Shown: positions 9,673 to 18,454 of the stretch, one piece after another
How positions within the stretch are numbered: position 1 is the first letter of the stretch
Layout: every line of letters starts with the position of its first letter
Assembly (NCBI GenBank): GCA_021805245.1
Contig: JAJZFS010000078.1
Span: 1-60,866, forward strand
Direction: 5' to 3'
DNA: 60,866 bases
Source: Pseudomonadota bacterium
GTDB taxonomy: Bacteria; Pseudomonadota; Alphaproteobacteria; Micavibrionales; UBA2020
Notes under the pieces: generated by a model
The model's input: the letters and a program-made list of their open reading frames with translations, nothing else
Told to the model about the DNA's origin: nothing
Databases searched by the model: none
Translations under genes and position numbers: made by a program

Positions 9673-12600
9673 ATGACGCGTATGGCTGGAATGGAAGATA
9701 GAAGAAATATTGACAGTATTCTGCGTGAACCGCTGACGCGTCACAGGTTTCTCCTGAACAGCAAGATACGCGCAGCGCAGGCGCCTGAGGACCCGACGCC
9801 GTTTACGCTCGACGATTTAAAGGAATTTGCCAACAGCATTCCCACAAAAGATCCCGAATTCAAGGATGAAATCAAGAACGTCATAGATGCCATCCAGGCG
9901 GGCAAGGCGCAACAGCCGCCGCGTTTCAATACGCCGGAAACCCAGTTGCTCTGGGGCGCGGGGCTGGCCTACCTCAAATTGACCCCCGATACTCTGAAAA
10001 CATGGGATCCGGCTGTGGAAACCGGAGAGTTGAGCGGCACAGGTCTATGGAAACAAATTACCGGAACGCGGACGGCTTATCAGGAACTGCTGCTCCATGC
10101 GCAGCACGTCCGCGAAGCTTTGCGTGACAAGAACACCAAATACGCCTGGGGTGAGCCGGGCAGCGGATTTGCCTTCCGCCGCCAGAAGAACGTTATCGAT
10201 ATTGACTTGATGCAGACGATGATCGTCGGCTTCGAGCACGCCCGTGCCGACGTCTACCGTGAAATCGGCCGCGCCCTGCTGACGGTGAGCTATCCGCGCC
10301 GGATGCAGAAAGTTTACAACCTGATGCAGCCGCTGCTGCAAAAGTCGCGTAAGGCCGCGGCGAAAAAGGGTCCGGAACTCAAGCCTGACGAATACAAAAA
10401 GCTGCGTCTTTTAAGCGCCGAATGGCAGCTGCGCAGCATGATGTTCGATGCGGCGGAGGAGAACGTCGCCAACAGGTTTGTCTCCAACATCGGCCTGCAG
10501 GAGCTGCAAGACTACAGTGTGTCGATCAACAACACCGCCGTCACGCAACGCGCGACGGGTCTGACGCGCCTGCCGCCGGACAAGAACGCTTCGGAAGAAC
10601 TGCGCCGCTACATGAACCTGTGCAACGCGGTGCAGTTGAGCTTCTTCCAGAACAACGGCCTGTTCGAGGATACGGCTGCGGGCTGGAAGCGCGTCGGCGT
10701 CGATCCGGACATGGTGCGCAAGACGGCTACGCTGGCGCAACGGCCTGCCGGTGCGAAGGAAGATACGGACGGCGTGGATCATGCGGATTTCAAACATCTG
10801 CGCGAACTGTGCGGCGGTCCCGACGGCCTCGAAAACCTGCAGCCCAAGGCGCACGAGCGTCTGTACGGCTGGAGCAATATGTTGGGCCGTGTCAAGAGCA
10901 TGGATCAGCGCCGCAAGGAAGTCATCGACACCATATGGGATCTTTATGCCGAAGACCTGATCAAGAATATTCTGGAGCAGGTCAACGATCAGGTCGACCA
11001 GCAGCTGAAGGATGCAAAAGACAAGCAACAGCAGCAGGGTGAGGACGGCGAGGAAGGCGACGAGCAGGACGGCGAGGAGCAGGACGGCGAGGAGCAAGAC
11101 GGACAGGGGCAAGGCCAGGGTCAGGGCAAAGGTAAAGGCAAAGGCAAGGGCCAAAAAGGTAAAAAGAGCAAAGAACACGGCAAACAGCAAGGCGAGCCGC
11201 AGGATCCGGACGATCTGGATAATGACGGCGAAGGCGACGAGAACGAAGGCGACGAGAGCGAGGACGCCGACGGAGAAAAAAGCGACCAGAAGGGCGATAG
11301 CCCTGAAGGAAAGCTTGGCACCGAGAACGAAGATTCCGTTCCCGTTGAAGGCGCCGGCGATATGCCCAATGTTGAAAATCCGACTGAAAATCCGGAAGAC
11401 GAAGTCGATCCGGATGCCAACGGTCAGGATGCCGACGGCGAAGGCAAGGACGGCGAGGATCTCGATGATCTTGAAGACGCCAATGACGATGGTTCCGGCG
11501 ATGCCATGGACATGGACGAGCTGGAAGACCGCGCCAATGAGGGGCAGGACGGCGAAGACGGCGAAGACGGCGAAGACGGCGACGATGCCGATGGCGAAGA
11601 CGCCGACGGGCAAGGTCAGGGCAAAGGCAAGAAAAAGAAGAGCAATAAGCGCACCAAAAACGGCAAGCCGAGCAAAGGCGCCGGTAAGGGCGAGGGCAAA
11701 AGCCTGGCCGATCTTGCCAAGCAGGACTGGACGAATTATCCGGAGCGCATCAAGGAACTGGCCAGCCATATCAACCGCGTCCGCCTGATCTTCAAAAAGA
11801 TCCAGGAAATGCAGATGCAGACGCAGATCACCAAGTCGAGGTCGCTGGAGATTCTGCCTCAGGACGGCGAAGTGAAAGACCGCTTCAATGTCGAGGCGCA
11901 TAAAGATCTCACGATCAAAAAGGCCATGGGGTCTGTTGAAGAAGAGGATCTCAAGCGTTTCCACAAGGACGAGAACAAGCTCACGCCTGCCGAAGTCGAT
12001 ATCGTTATCATGATCGACGGCTCCGGCAGTATGGATATGGCATCCGGCGCGCTGAAGGGCGTCACCCCGCTGCAAAGCGCGCTGCAGGCCGCCGCTATCC
12101 TTTATGAAGCGGCTGCGGGCAAGGACATGCATATGAATGTCTATGTCGGCATGTGGGGTAACGACAAGCCGCCTATTTTGATTAAACCCGGAGATGACCG
12201 CGTCAAGGTCGGCCAGGCCATGGAAACCATGCGCAAAGGCCTCAATTCCGGGACGGAATTTGCACCCGCCGTTCCAAAGGTCGCGGAGACGATCAGTGAA
12301 CACAGGGGCAAAAGTGGAAACCTCTCCGGTTTCACGCATGTGTTGGTGATTTCTGACGGGGACGCTGTTGACGAACTGCCGTCCAAGGACAAAATCGCCA
12401 CCATGTTCAGGTACTCGGACAAGGTGACGTTCGACGTTGCGATCATCACCGCGCAGAAAGGTACTTCCATGGAGAAAATGGCCAAAGGACTCGGGGCAAA
12501 GAAGCCGCACCAGCAGGTCGGCGTTGTCCTGGGGAAAGACCCCAACGAGGTGCCGATGGCGATTGTGGGACTACTACTCGAGAAGGTTCGGAAATGTGGC

Positions 12601-12678
12601 AGTTTCAAAGCCATTCCGAGCAGCAAGAAACGGCGAGACATGAAAAAAGCCCTTAACAAGATGGATCCAAAGAAATGA
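9673..12678 (+). CDS. vWA-domain protein with long acidic low-complexity linker (CobT-like architecture)
   Basis: 1001 aa; C-terminal MIDAS VDIVIMIDGSGSMDMASG and downstream HVLVISDGDAVD; D/E/G/K/Q-rich linker. Confidence 0.85.
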   Translation: MTRMAGMEDRRNIDSILREPLTRHRFLLNSKIRAAQAPEDPTPFTLDDLKEFANSIPTKDPEFKDEIKNVIDAIQAGKAQQPPRFNTPETQLLWGAGLAYLKLTPDTLKTWDPAVETGELSGTGLWKQITGTRTAYQELLLHAQHVREALRDKNTKYAWGEPGSGFAFRRQKNVIDIDLMQTMIVGFEHARADVYREIGRALLTVSYPRRMQKVYNLMQPLLQKSRKAAAKKGPELKPDEYKKLRLLSAEWQLRSMMFDAAEENVANRFVSNIGLQELQDYSVSINNTAVTQRATGLTRLPPDKNASEELRRYMNLCNAVQLSFFQNNGLFEDTAAGWKRVGVDPDMVRKTATLAQRPAGAKEDTDGVDHADFKHLRELCGGPDGLENLQPKAHERLYGWSNMLGRVKSMDQRRKEVIDTIWDLYAEDLIKNILEQVNDQVDQQLKDAKDKQQQQGEDGEEGDEQDGEEQDGEEQDGQGQGQGQGKGKGKGKGQKGKKSKEHGKQQGEPQDPDDLDNDGEGDENEGDESEDADGEKSDQKGDSPEGKLGTENEDSVPVEGAGDMPNVENPTENPEDEVDPDANGQDADGEGKDGEDLDDLEDANDDGSGDAMDMDELEDRANEGQDGEDGEDGEDGDDADGEDADGQGQGKGKKKKSNKRTKNGKPSKGAGKGEGKSLADLAKQDWTNYPERIKELASHINRVRLIFKKIQEMQMQTQITKSRSLEILPQDGEVKDRFNVEAHKDLTIKKAMGSVEEEDLKRFHKDENKLTPAEVDIVIMIDGSGSMDMASGALKGVTPLQSALQAAAILYEAAAGKDMHMNVYVGMWGNDKPPILIKPGDDRVKVGQAMETMRKGLNSGTEFAPAVPKVAETISEHRGKSGNLSGFTHVLVISDGDAVDELPSKDKIATMFRYSDKVTFDVAIITAQKGTSMEKMAKGLGAKKPHQQVGVVLGKDPNEVPMAIVGLLLEKVRKCGSFKAIPSSKKRRDMKKALNKMDPKK
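11037..11700 (+). repeat. Low-complexity tandem coding repeats (GACGGCGAGGAGCA, GGCAAAGGTAAAGGC, GACGGCGAA units)
   Basis: Visible tandem units encoding DGEEQ, GQGQGQGKGKGKGK and DGEDGEDGEDGD. Confidence 0.9.
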
Positions 12679-15557
12679 CGAAAAAAATGGAACAAGACAC
12701 ACAGCTCCTTAAAACAAAAATCAAGGACTTGATCGTTGATGAGGGTTTCCAACGGAAGGAAGCCCGCAGACTGCTGGGCGAGAAGGCCACGGAAGCCGCC
12801 GTCAGAAAAGAGACAGAGCGCCGCATGGAACGCGCGCAGGAATTGTCTGAAAAGCTGATCAGGCCGCTGGGCACGACGTCGCGTCCCTACCCGATGTGGG
12901 GCTCCCAGCGCGTTGATTACAACGGCCATTCGAACCTGGAGCAGGTTTTGTCCAGGATCGCGGACGATAGCAACCCGATGAAGGTCTACTCCGAGCGTCC
13001 TTATGCGCAAGTCATCGCCATGGCCTATTGCGACATGCCGGTGCCGAGCATGTTGCCGCTGTTCTTTGACGGCCTCGAGCGCCGCAAGCCCGAAAGCACC
13101 AACCGCACGCAGATGATGATCGGCGATCCGGGTGCGGGTAAATCCTTCATGGGCGCCCTGCAGGGCCGTATGCGTTCGACGAAGCCCGTCGAAGTGTTCG
13201 ACTGCGGCGGCAAGAACATGAACGAACTTCTGTTCGAAATGGTCCTCGATTTCGGCGCGGGCGATGCTCTGCCCAAGGCCGTCGACAAGCGTCTGCAAGC
13301 AGGGTCTCTGGAAGCGCTGTCTCTGGCGAAGCTGAAGCAATTGCCGACGGGAGCCGTCACGCTTGACGATGACAGCAACATCAAGTCCGTCGACTGGAAT
13401 TACTTCAAGGGTAACGCCAAGCCCCAGGACGTCGAAGCTGCGTTCGCCATCCTGAAGGATGTCGCCCAGATCGAAGGTCTCGACAATGCCAGCGGCAACA
13501 TGCTGGGCATGAACTCGCAATACGGCCCGCTGATCCGCTGGTTCATCGAAGGCCGCGAAGGCGTGCTGGACGAGTACAACAAGTCCAAGGAAGGGTCGGA
13601 CAACGGTCTGCAAACCGTTTGGCAGTTCCTCAACGGCGAAACCAACGAATGCACGGTTGAAAACCCGCTGAAGAACAAAGACCTGACCAACGGTCCGTCG
13701 TCCTTCACGTTCCGCCGTGACGACATGCAGGCGGGCTTCTTCGTCACCCTGACGGGTAACAAGACGGAAGACGGCCTGACGACGCGCAGCCTGAACAAAT
13801 CGGTTTACTCGCGTCTGTCGCCGCAAACGCTGCCTGACCCGACGGAAGCCGACTGGCAGCACCGTATCTGCCAGATGATGTGCGGCGTGCCTGTGTCGAC
13901 GCTGTACAACGTCTTCAGAGAACAGGCTGACGAAAATCCGAAGGAATTCGGCCAGTGGCTGATGCAACTGAGAAAGACCAAAGCCGAACTCGAAGGCGTG
14001 CCTGTTCCTGAACTGCAGGAAACGCTGCTCGAAAACTGGAGGAACGTCGTTAACTCTTCCCGCAAACTGGCACGTTTCTACAGCGAATGGTCCGAAATGA
14101 CCAACGCCGAAAACCTCATGACGACGGGCAATACCGATCTGATCGAGGAAGTGGACGAAGAATACTCCAAGAAGGAAGGCATCGACTTCCGCAAGATCAA
14201 GCAGCACCTCGAGGCGGCTCTGCCGATCCGTCCCCGCATGCTGCCTGAGGATGCGGAAACCAAGGCCGATTTCAAAAACTTCATGGAACAGCCCAAGCTG
14301 GGCGAGAAGGAGTACGAAAACCCGTCCGTGGCTTTCGGCACGCGCCTTGTCGATGTTCTGGACCGCATGGTGTTCGAGAAGTCCGAAGCGATCGGCAAGC
14401 ACAAGCTCTATGAGAAGCTGCAAGCCTCTATGGGCAATGCCGGCCTGCGCGATATCGTGTTGCAGGACGGGGCGCACAGCTTCCAGCGTTCGGTGGAAGA
14501 AGACCTGAACGTCAGCGTCTTCGACAGCACCGACGTGGGCAAGAGAGCCGCCGCGGCGCGCAAAGTGTTCTGCGATTATATCCGTCAGGTTGATCCGCAG
14601 ATCGTTGAAGCCGATGACGACAAGATCATCACGATCGCGCGTCTGAAGAGAGCCTTGCAAACCGTCGGTGACAATAACACTGCGGAATCCAAGGAACTGT
14701 TCATCGTCAACCGTGACCATGAATCTCTGGGGGCTTTCCCGCTTGCGCGCGCCAGGATCGAAGATATGGCCGCTTATCCGGAAGGCACGGAAGAGGTCGA
14801 GCTGTCCGTCAGCGACATTGTCAGCCATGAAGACTTCATGGCGGCACTGGCCCTGCCGACGGTGAGCGCGAAAAACCTCGACGCGGTCTGGGATACGAAT
14901 ATCCGCACTTTGTCCGAGCGGATTGAAAAAGAACACAATCCGCAAGAGGCAGCGCCGGAGAAGAAGTCGAGCGCGGACGAAATCTTCAAGATCACGGAAA
15001 ACCGTTCCGAACAAGGTCTTGCAACGACGACGTTGCGGGTGATGTTCAAAGACGCCGCGGGCAAGGAGAGTGATGTCTCCGTGCACATCGTCTTGAACAA
15101 AAACCGCAACAAGGCTCTGATCGTCGGCGAGAAGGTTCCGACCAAACTGCTGTCGGCCTTCAAGGAAGCCGGTATCATCCACGTCGACCGCCATGCGCCG
15201 AACGCGAAGGCCAAAGTCGATGCGGCTCTGACCGACCTGACGCGCGGGACGCGCAATCCCGAGCTGACGAAGCGCCATCTTGCAGATGCCTTCAGGTTCC
15301 GGAACGACTTTGATCTGGGCGATTTCCTTGTCGAGAAGAAGGCCATCACCCCGGCGGAACTCAAGGCCGCGCGCGAAGAGCTGAAAAACGTCAACGACTC
15401 GGAAGCGAAGCTGGACGAAGTCCTGATCAAACAGGGCGTCATCACAGCCGCGCAACTGGCCGAGAAGACGAAACTGTCCGAGATGCTTGTCGATGACAAA
15501 ATGGGCATGCTGTACGAAAAGTATGTCGTTAAAGACAGGAAGAAGCCGGCAATCTAA
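12675..15557 (+). CDS. Large MoxR/CobS-like AAA+ ATPase with long C-terminal extension
   Basis: 960 aa; Walker A GDPGAGKS; GVLDEYNKSKEGSDNGLQTVWQFLNGE (MoxR Walker B region); FFVTLTGNKTEDGLTTRSLNKSVYSRL (sensor 1); ATGA overlap with vWA gene. Confidence 0.85.
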   Translation: MTKKMEQDTQLLKTKIKDLIVDEGFQRKEARRLLGEKATEAAVRKETERRMERAQELSEKLIRPLGTTSRPYPMWGSQRVDYNGHSNLEQVLSRIADDSNPMKVYSERPYAQVIAMAYCDMPVPSMLPLFFDGLERRKPESTNRTQMMIGDPGAGKSFMGALQGRMRSTKPVEVFDCGGKNMNELLFEMVLDFGAGDALPKAVDKRLQAGSLEALSLAKLKQLPTGAVTLDDDSNIKSVDWNYFKGNAKPQDVEAAFAILKDVAQIEGLDNASGNMLGMNSQYGPLIRWFIEGREGVLDEYNKSKEGSDNGLQTVWQFLNGETNECTVENPLKNKDLTNGPSSFTFRRDDMQAGFFVTLTGNKTEDGLTTRSLNKSVYSRLSPQTLPDPTEADWQHRICQMMCGVPVSTLYNVFREQADENPKEFGQWLMQLRKTKAELEGVPVPELQETLLENWRNVVNSSRKLARFYSEWSEMTNAENLMTTGNTDLIEEVDEEYSKKEGIDFRKIKQHLEAALPIRPRMLPEDAETKADFKNFMEQPKLGEKEYENPSVAFGTRLVDVLDRMVFEKSEAIGKHKLYEKLQASMGNAGLRDIVLQDGAHSFQRSVEEDLNVSVFDSTDVGKRAAAARKVFCDYIRQVDPQIVEADDDKIITIARLKRALQTVGDNNTAESKELFIVNRDHESLGAFPLARARIEDMAAYPEGTEEVELSVSDIVSHEDFMAALALPTVSAKNLDAVWDTNIRTLSERIEKEHNPQEAAPEKKSSADEIFKITENRSEQGLATTTLRVMFKDAAGKESDVSVHIVLNKNRNKALIVGEKVPTKLLSAFKEAGIIHVDRHAPNAKAKVDAALTDLTRGTRNPELTKRHLADAFRFRNDFDLGDFLVEKKAITPAELKAAREELKNVNDSEAKLDEVLIKQGVITAAQLAEKTKLSEMLVDDKMGMLYEKYVVKDRKKPAI

Positions 15558-15573
15558 GGCTTAGGAGGAGTAC

Positions 15574-15918
15574 ATGACGGGTGAGGGACGTAAAACGCCC
15601 CCCCCCGCCGCTCTTCTGGAGAAAACCGCGTCTGTTGCCGCGCAGCAGAACGCCATGGAGCGGGGATGCAAGTTCCTGCCACACGGCAGCCGGTTGTTTC
15701 CAGTCGAGCAGGGGTGGGAAAGCACGACGATCAGCCGTGACGAGAACGTTTCCGTTGTCAGCACTTTGCTGGAACTTGAAGAGACCATGCAAAGCGCCGA
15801 TGCGAAGGTTATCTTCATCCCGATAGATGCGTTGATGACGGATGCGGATATCGAAAAGATATGCCAGAGAAACGCGACCGTCAGAACGTTCTTCAAAGAA
15901 GTCAAAAAAGGCGAATAA
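15574..15918 (+). CDS. Hypothetical protein, third gene of the vWA/AAA+ operon
   Basis: 114 aa, strong SD AGGAGGAG before ATG, 16 bp after the AAA+ stop, same strand. Confidence 0.75.
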   Translation: MTGEGRKTPPPAALLEKTASVAAQQNAMERGCKFLPHGSRLFPVEQGWESTTISRDENVSVVSTLLELEETMQSADAKVIFIPIDALMTDADIEKICQRNATVRTFFKEVKKGE

Positions 15919-15934
15919 CCTTTACATCTTTTGT

Positions 15935-15969
15935 CACAGGGCAGGCCGCGATGCGCGGCTTGCCCTGTG
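15935..15969. terminator. Strong hairpin between convergent genes
   Basis: CACAGGGCAGGCCGCG-ATG-CGCGGCTTGCCCTGTG. Confidence 0.7.
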
Positions 15970-15986
15970 CGCATATTTAAGATGCG

Positions 15987-16817
15987 TCAAAAGCCTTGTA
16001 CGGCCCTGAAAGGCGAAAGCGCGATGTGCGGCGGAACGAGGCAGTCCGCGGCATCATAGGGAAGCGGCTGTCCGTCCAGTGTTTCGACCCGTCCGCCCAT
16101 CGCTTCAATAATGGCCTGGCCCGGCGCCACATCCCAGAAAGCGATGCGGCCTTGCGGTTTGGCCGTACAGAAGACAAACAGGTCCGCCTGTCCTTCCGCG
16201 ATTTGGCAGGGGCGGAAAATGCCTGTCTCCGTGTCCTCCCGTATGGGCTGATCTTTGAAATGCTCCGCAAGATAGTTTCTGATCTGCGGCAAATGGGCGT
16301 ATTTCTTCTGCAGTAAAATGCGCGGCACAGGGGCTGCGGGAGCGGTGCCGGCCGCAAGCGGGGTTCTTTTCCCGTCCGCGCCTGTTCTCGTGGCCGTGCC
16401 GCGGCCTGCGGCGCTGTAAAGCAGGTCGAGCGACGGATGGTACACAACGCCCAAAGCGGGTTTGTTGCCGATGACAAGGCCTACCGCCACAACGAAGCCA
16501 TCGGTTCTATCGATGTATTCCTGCGTGCCGTCGATGGGGTCGACCGTCCAGAAAGTGCCTGCGGAGAAATCGGGAATTTTTCCGTCGGCGACACGTTCCT
16601 CCGAGATGATAGGCACTTGCGGCGTAATTTTCTGTAATGCCGGAAGTATAATGTTTTCCGATGCAATATCTGCATCCGTCACGTTGCTGCCGTCCGCTTT
16701 CGCGTAGACTTTGGCGCGGTCATACAATGCCATGACCGTGTGACCGGCCTGTCTTACGATCTGTTCGACGGCGGGGAGGAGATCTTGCGGGGCAGGATCG
16801 GACACTACTTTGTTCAT
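15987..16817 (-). CDS. cysQ: 3'(2'),5'-bisphosphate nucleotidase CysQ / inositol monophosphatase family
   Basis: WTVDPIDGTQEYIDRTDGFVVAVGLV and FWDVAPGQAIIEAMGG motifs. Confidence 0.9.
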   Translation of the reverse strand: MNKVVSDPAPQDLLPAVEQIVRQAGHTVMALYDRAKVYAKADGSNVTDADIASENIILPALQKITPQVPIISEERVADGKIPDFSAGTFWTVDPIDGTQEYIDRTDGFVVAVGLVIGNKPALGVVYHPSLDLLYSAAGRGTATRTGADGKRTPLAAGTAPAAPVPRILLQKKYAHLPQIRNYLAEHFKDQPIREDTETGIFRPCQIAEGQADLFVFCTAKPQGRIAFWDVAPGQAIIEAMGGRVETLDGQPLPYDAADCLVPPHIALSPFRAVQGF

Positions 16818-17033
16818 TTCTATTCAAGCATAAAGGGTTATATTCTTTTCTTAGCACATTTTTAAAAAATGAAATAGCAGCGGAGAAAAACAGAGGAAAT
16901 ATCCGCTTCTGTTATCCACAGGGCTGTGATCAATGCGCTCTAAAATTTTTATATCAATTGACGTGAGGCTGCAGGAATTTTATGCTGAGATCATTACAAA
17001 AAAACATTCCATCGAAGTGAACAGGGATTCGCC

Positions 17034-17252
17034 ATGAAATCTGCACTGAAACCAGCCCTAGAGAATCTGGATAAGGCCTTGGGGCACCTTGAGATAGCTG
17101 TTGAAAAACGCTTTCAGTCCATTAAAAAACAGAAGGTGGAACCGCAACTTGATTTGAGCGCGCGCAACGAACGCGAAGTGAATCGCAAGATCGCCGCGAA
17201 GCTCGACCAAACGATCAACCGTCTTGAAATGCTTTTAACCGAGGAGGCATAA
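17034..17252 (+). CDS. Small coiled-coil protein (DUF4164-like) upstream of zapA
   Basis: 72 aa helical protein directly before zapA, common alphaproteobacterial arrangement. Confidence 0.65.
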   Translation: MKSALKPALENLDKALGHLEIAVEKRFQSIKKQKVEPQLDLSARNEREVNRKIAAKLDQTINRLEMLLTEEA

Positions 17253-17256
17253 ATCC

Positions 17257-17643
17257 GTGGCTGAGGTAACAATCTATATCAACGGACGTTCCTACGACAT
17301 CTCCTGCGATAACGGACAGGAAGGCCGCATTGTCGATCTGGCGACCTATATTGACGAGAGACTGCAACAGATTTCGCGCGCGGGCGCCGCATACAATGAT
17401 GCGCACTTGATGGTCCTGACAACTCTGGTGCTGGCCGACGAGCTTTTTGACGCCCGCGAAGGGCATGTGCCTGCATCGGCGTTGCGCGCCACGCGCGGGA
17501 ATGCCGCCGCTGCGCCGGTGGCCGCGCCTGCGGTGCCGCAGCCAGCCATTGACCGCGAGGAAGAACAGGCCGTCCTGAAAGTTCTGGAGCAGATAACCAA
17601 GCGAATTGAAGGGGTTGCCACCCGCGTGATGCAGGCCTCCTAA
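17257..17643 (+). CDS. zapA: Cell division protein ZapA
   Basis: VTIYINGRSYDISCDNGQEGRIVDLATYIDERLQQI; GTG start; next to 6S RNA and ygfA. Confidence 0.92.
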   Translation: MAEVTIYINGRSYDISCDNGQEGRIVDLATYIDERLQQISRAGAAYNDAHLMVLTTLVLADELFDAREGHVPASALRATRGNAAAAPVAAPAVPQPAIDREEEQAVLKVLEQITKRIEGVATRVMQAS

Positions 17644-17683
17644 GAGTTTGTTGCTTCTCCGCGCTTGTGCGCCTATAGTCATT

Positions 17684-17851
17684 TCCGGAAGGCTGCTGCA
17701 GAGTTCGATAAGACAGCACTGTCCCAGAGGCCGATGATCGTTAGATCGGGAGCCGTCCCTGTTCAGACCGTGGTCTGATTATATGGCGCCCCCCTGTTTT
17801 ACAGGGCCTAGCGGATAACCCCGTCGACGGCTCAGGTGGCAGTCTTCCGCT
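17684..17851 (+). ncRNA. ssrS: 6S RNA (ssrS)
   Basis: Between zapA and ygfA; closing stem CCGGAAGGCTGC...GGCAGTCTTCCG with large imperfect internal stem; conserved zapA-ssrS-ygfA synteny. Confidence 0.85.
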
Positions 17852-17878
17852 TCTTTTTGTTTGAAGAGAAAGTCGCAC

Positions 17879-18454
17879 GTGACACTGCACCTCCCTACAA
17901 AACCGGCTTTGCGTCAGTCGTATCTCGAGAGGCGCCTGCAGATATTGCCGAACAACAGAATCGCCGCGTCGGAAGCCATCTGCGACAGGTTTTTTAAGGA
18001 TGTGCAGTTGGAGGCGGGCGCTCTCGTGGCCGGGTACTGGCCCGTCAAAGGCGAGGTGGATGCGCTGCTGATTTTGCGCGCGCTTCTGGCCAAGGGGCAT
18101 AACTGCGCTTTGCCGCATGTGGTGGGCGACGGCGCGCCGCTGCTGTTTCGCCATTGGGACGAGAACGTACCGATGATAACGGGCAAATACGGCCTTCAGG
18201 AACCCGTGGCGGGCGATGAGGCGGTCATGCCGGATGTTTTGCTGGTGCCCGTGCTGGCGTTCGATGCGCAAGGTTACCGTCTCGGTTATGGCGGCGGCTT
18301 TTATGACCGCACGATCGTCCGTTTGAAGAAGCAGAAGCCTGTGCGGACGATCGGACTGGCCTATGAGATGCAGCACTACAAAGAAGGCTTGCCGCATGAC
18401 GCAAACGACATCAAGGTGGATGTCATCATAACAGACGGAAACATATACACATGA
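17879..18454 (+). CDS. ygfA: 5-formyltetrahydrofolate cyclo-ligase
   Basis: LVPVLAFDAQGYRLGYGGGFYDRTI motif; start ambiguous (TTG 17861 or GTG 17879). Confidence 0.93.
   Translation: MTLHLPTKPALRQSYLERRLQILPNNRIAASEAICDRFFKDVQLEAGALVAGYWPVKGEVDALLILRALLAKGHNCALPHVVGDGAPLLFRHWDENVPMITGKYGLQEPVAGDEAVMPDVLLVPVLAFDAQGYRLGYGGGFYDRTIVRLKKQKPVRTIGLAYEMQHYKEGLPHDANDIKVDVIITDGNIYT

Noticed and set aside
11012-11788. 258-aa alternate-frame ORF inside the vWA linker
   Set aside because: Frame-shifted reading of low-complexity repeats (ARTARSRTARS...); no independent start signal.
10411-12510. 699-aa minus-strand ORF opposite the vWA gene
   Set aside because: Hydrophobic VFAVFAVLALALPL runs are just the antisense of the acidic GAC/GAA repeats.
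12141-15455. 1104-aa minus-strand ORF antisense to the AAA+ gene
   Set aside because: Compositional shadow of a GC-rich gene; Arg/His/Phe-rich translation with no motifs, while the + strand has clear AAA+ motifs.
15599-15610. C-rich homopolymer in the third gene of the vWA operon suggesting a frameshift
   Set aside because: The ORF remains open from a well-placed SD/ATG through the run to a natural stop, so no frameshift needs to be invoked.
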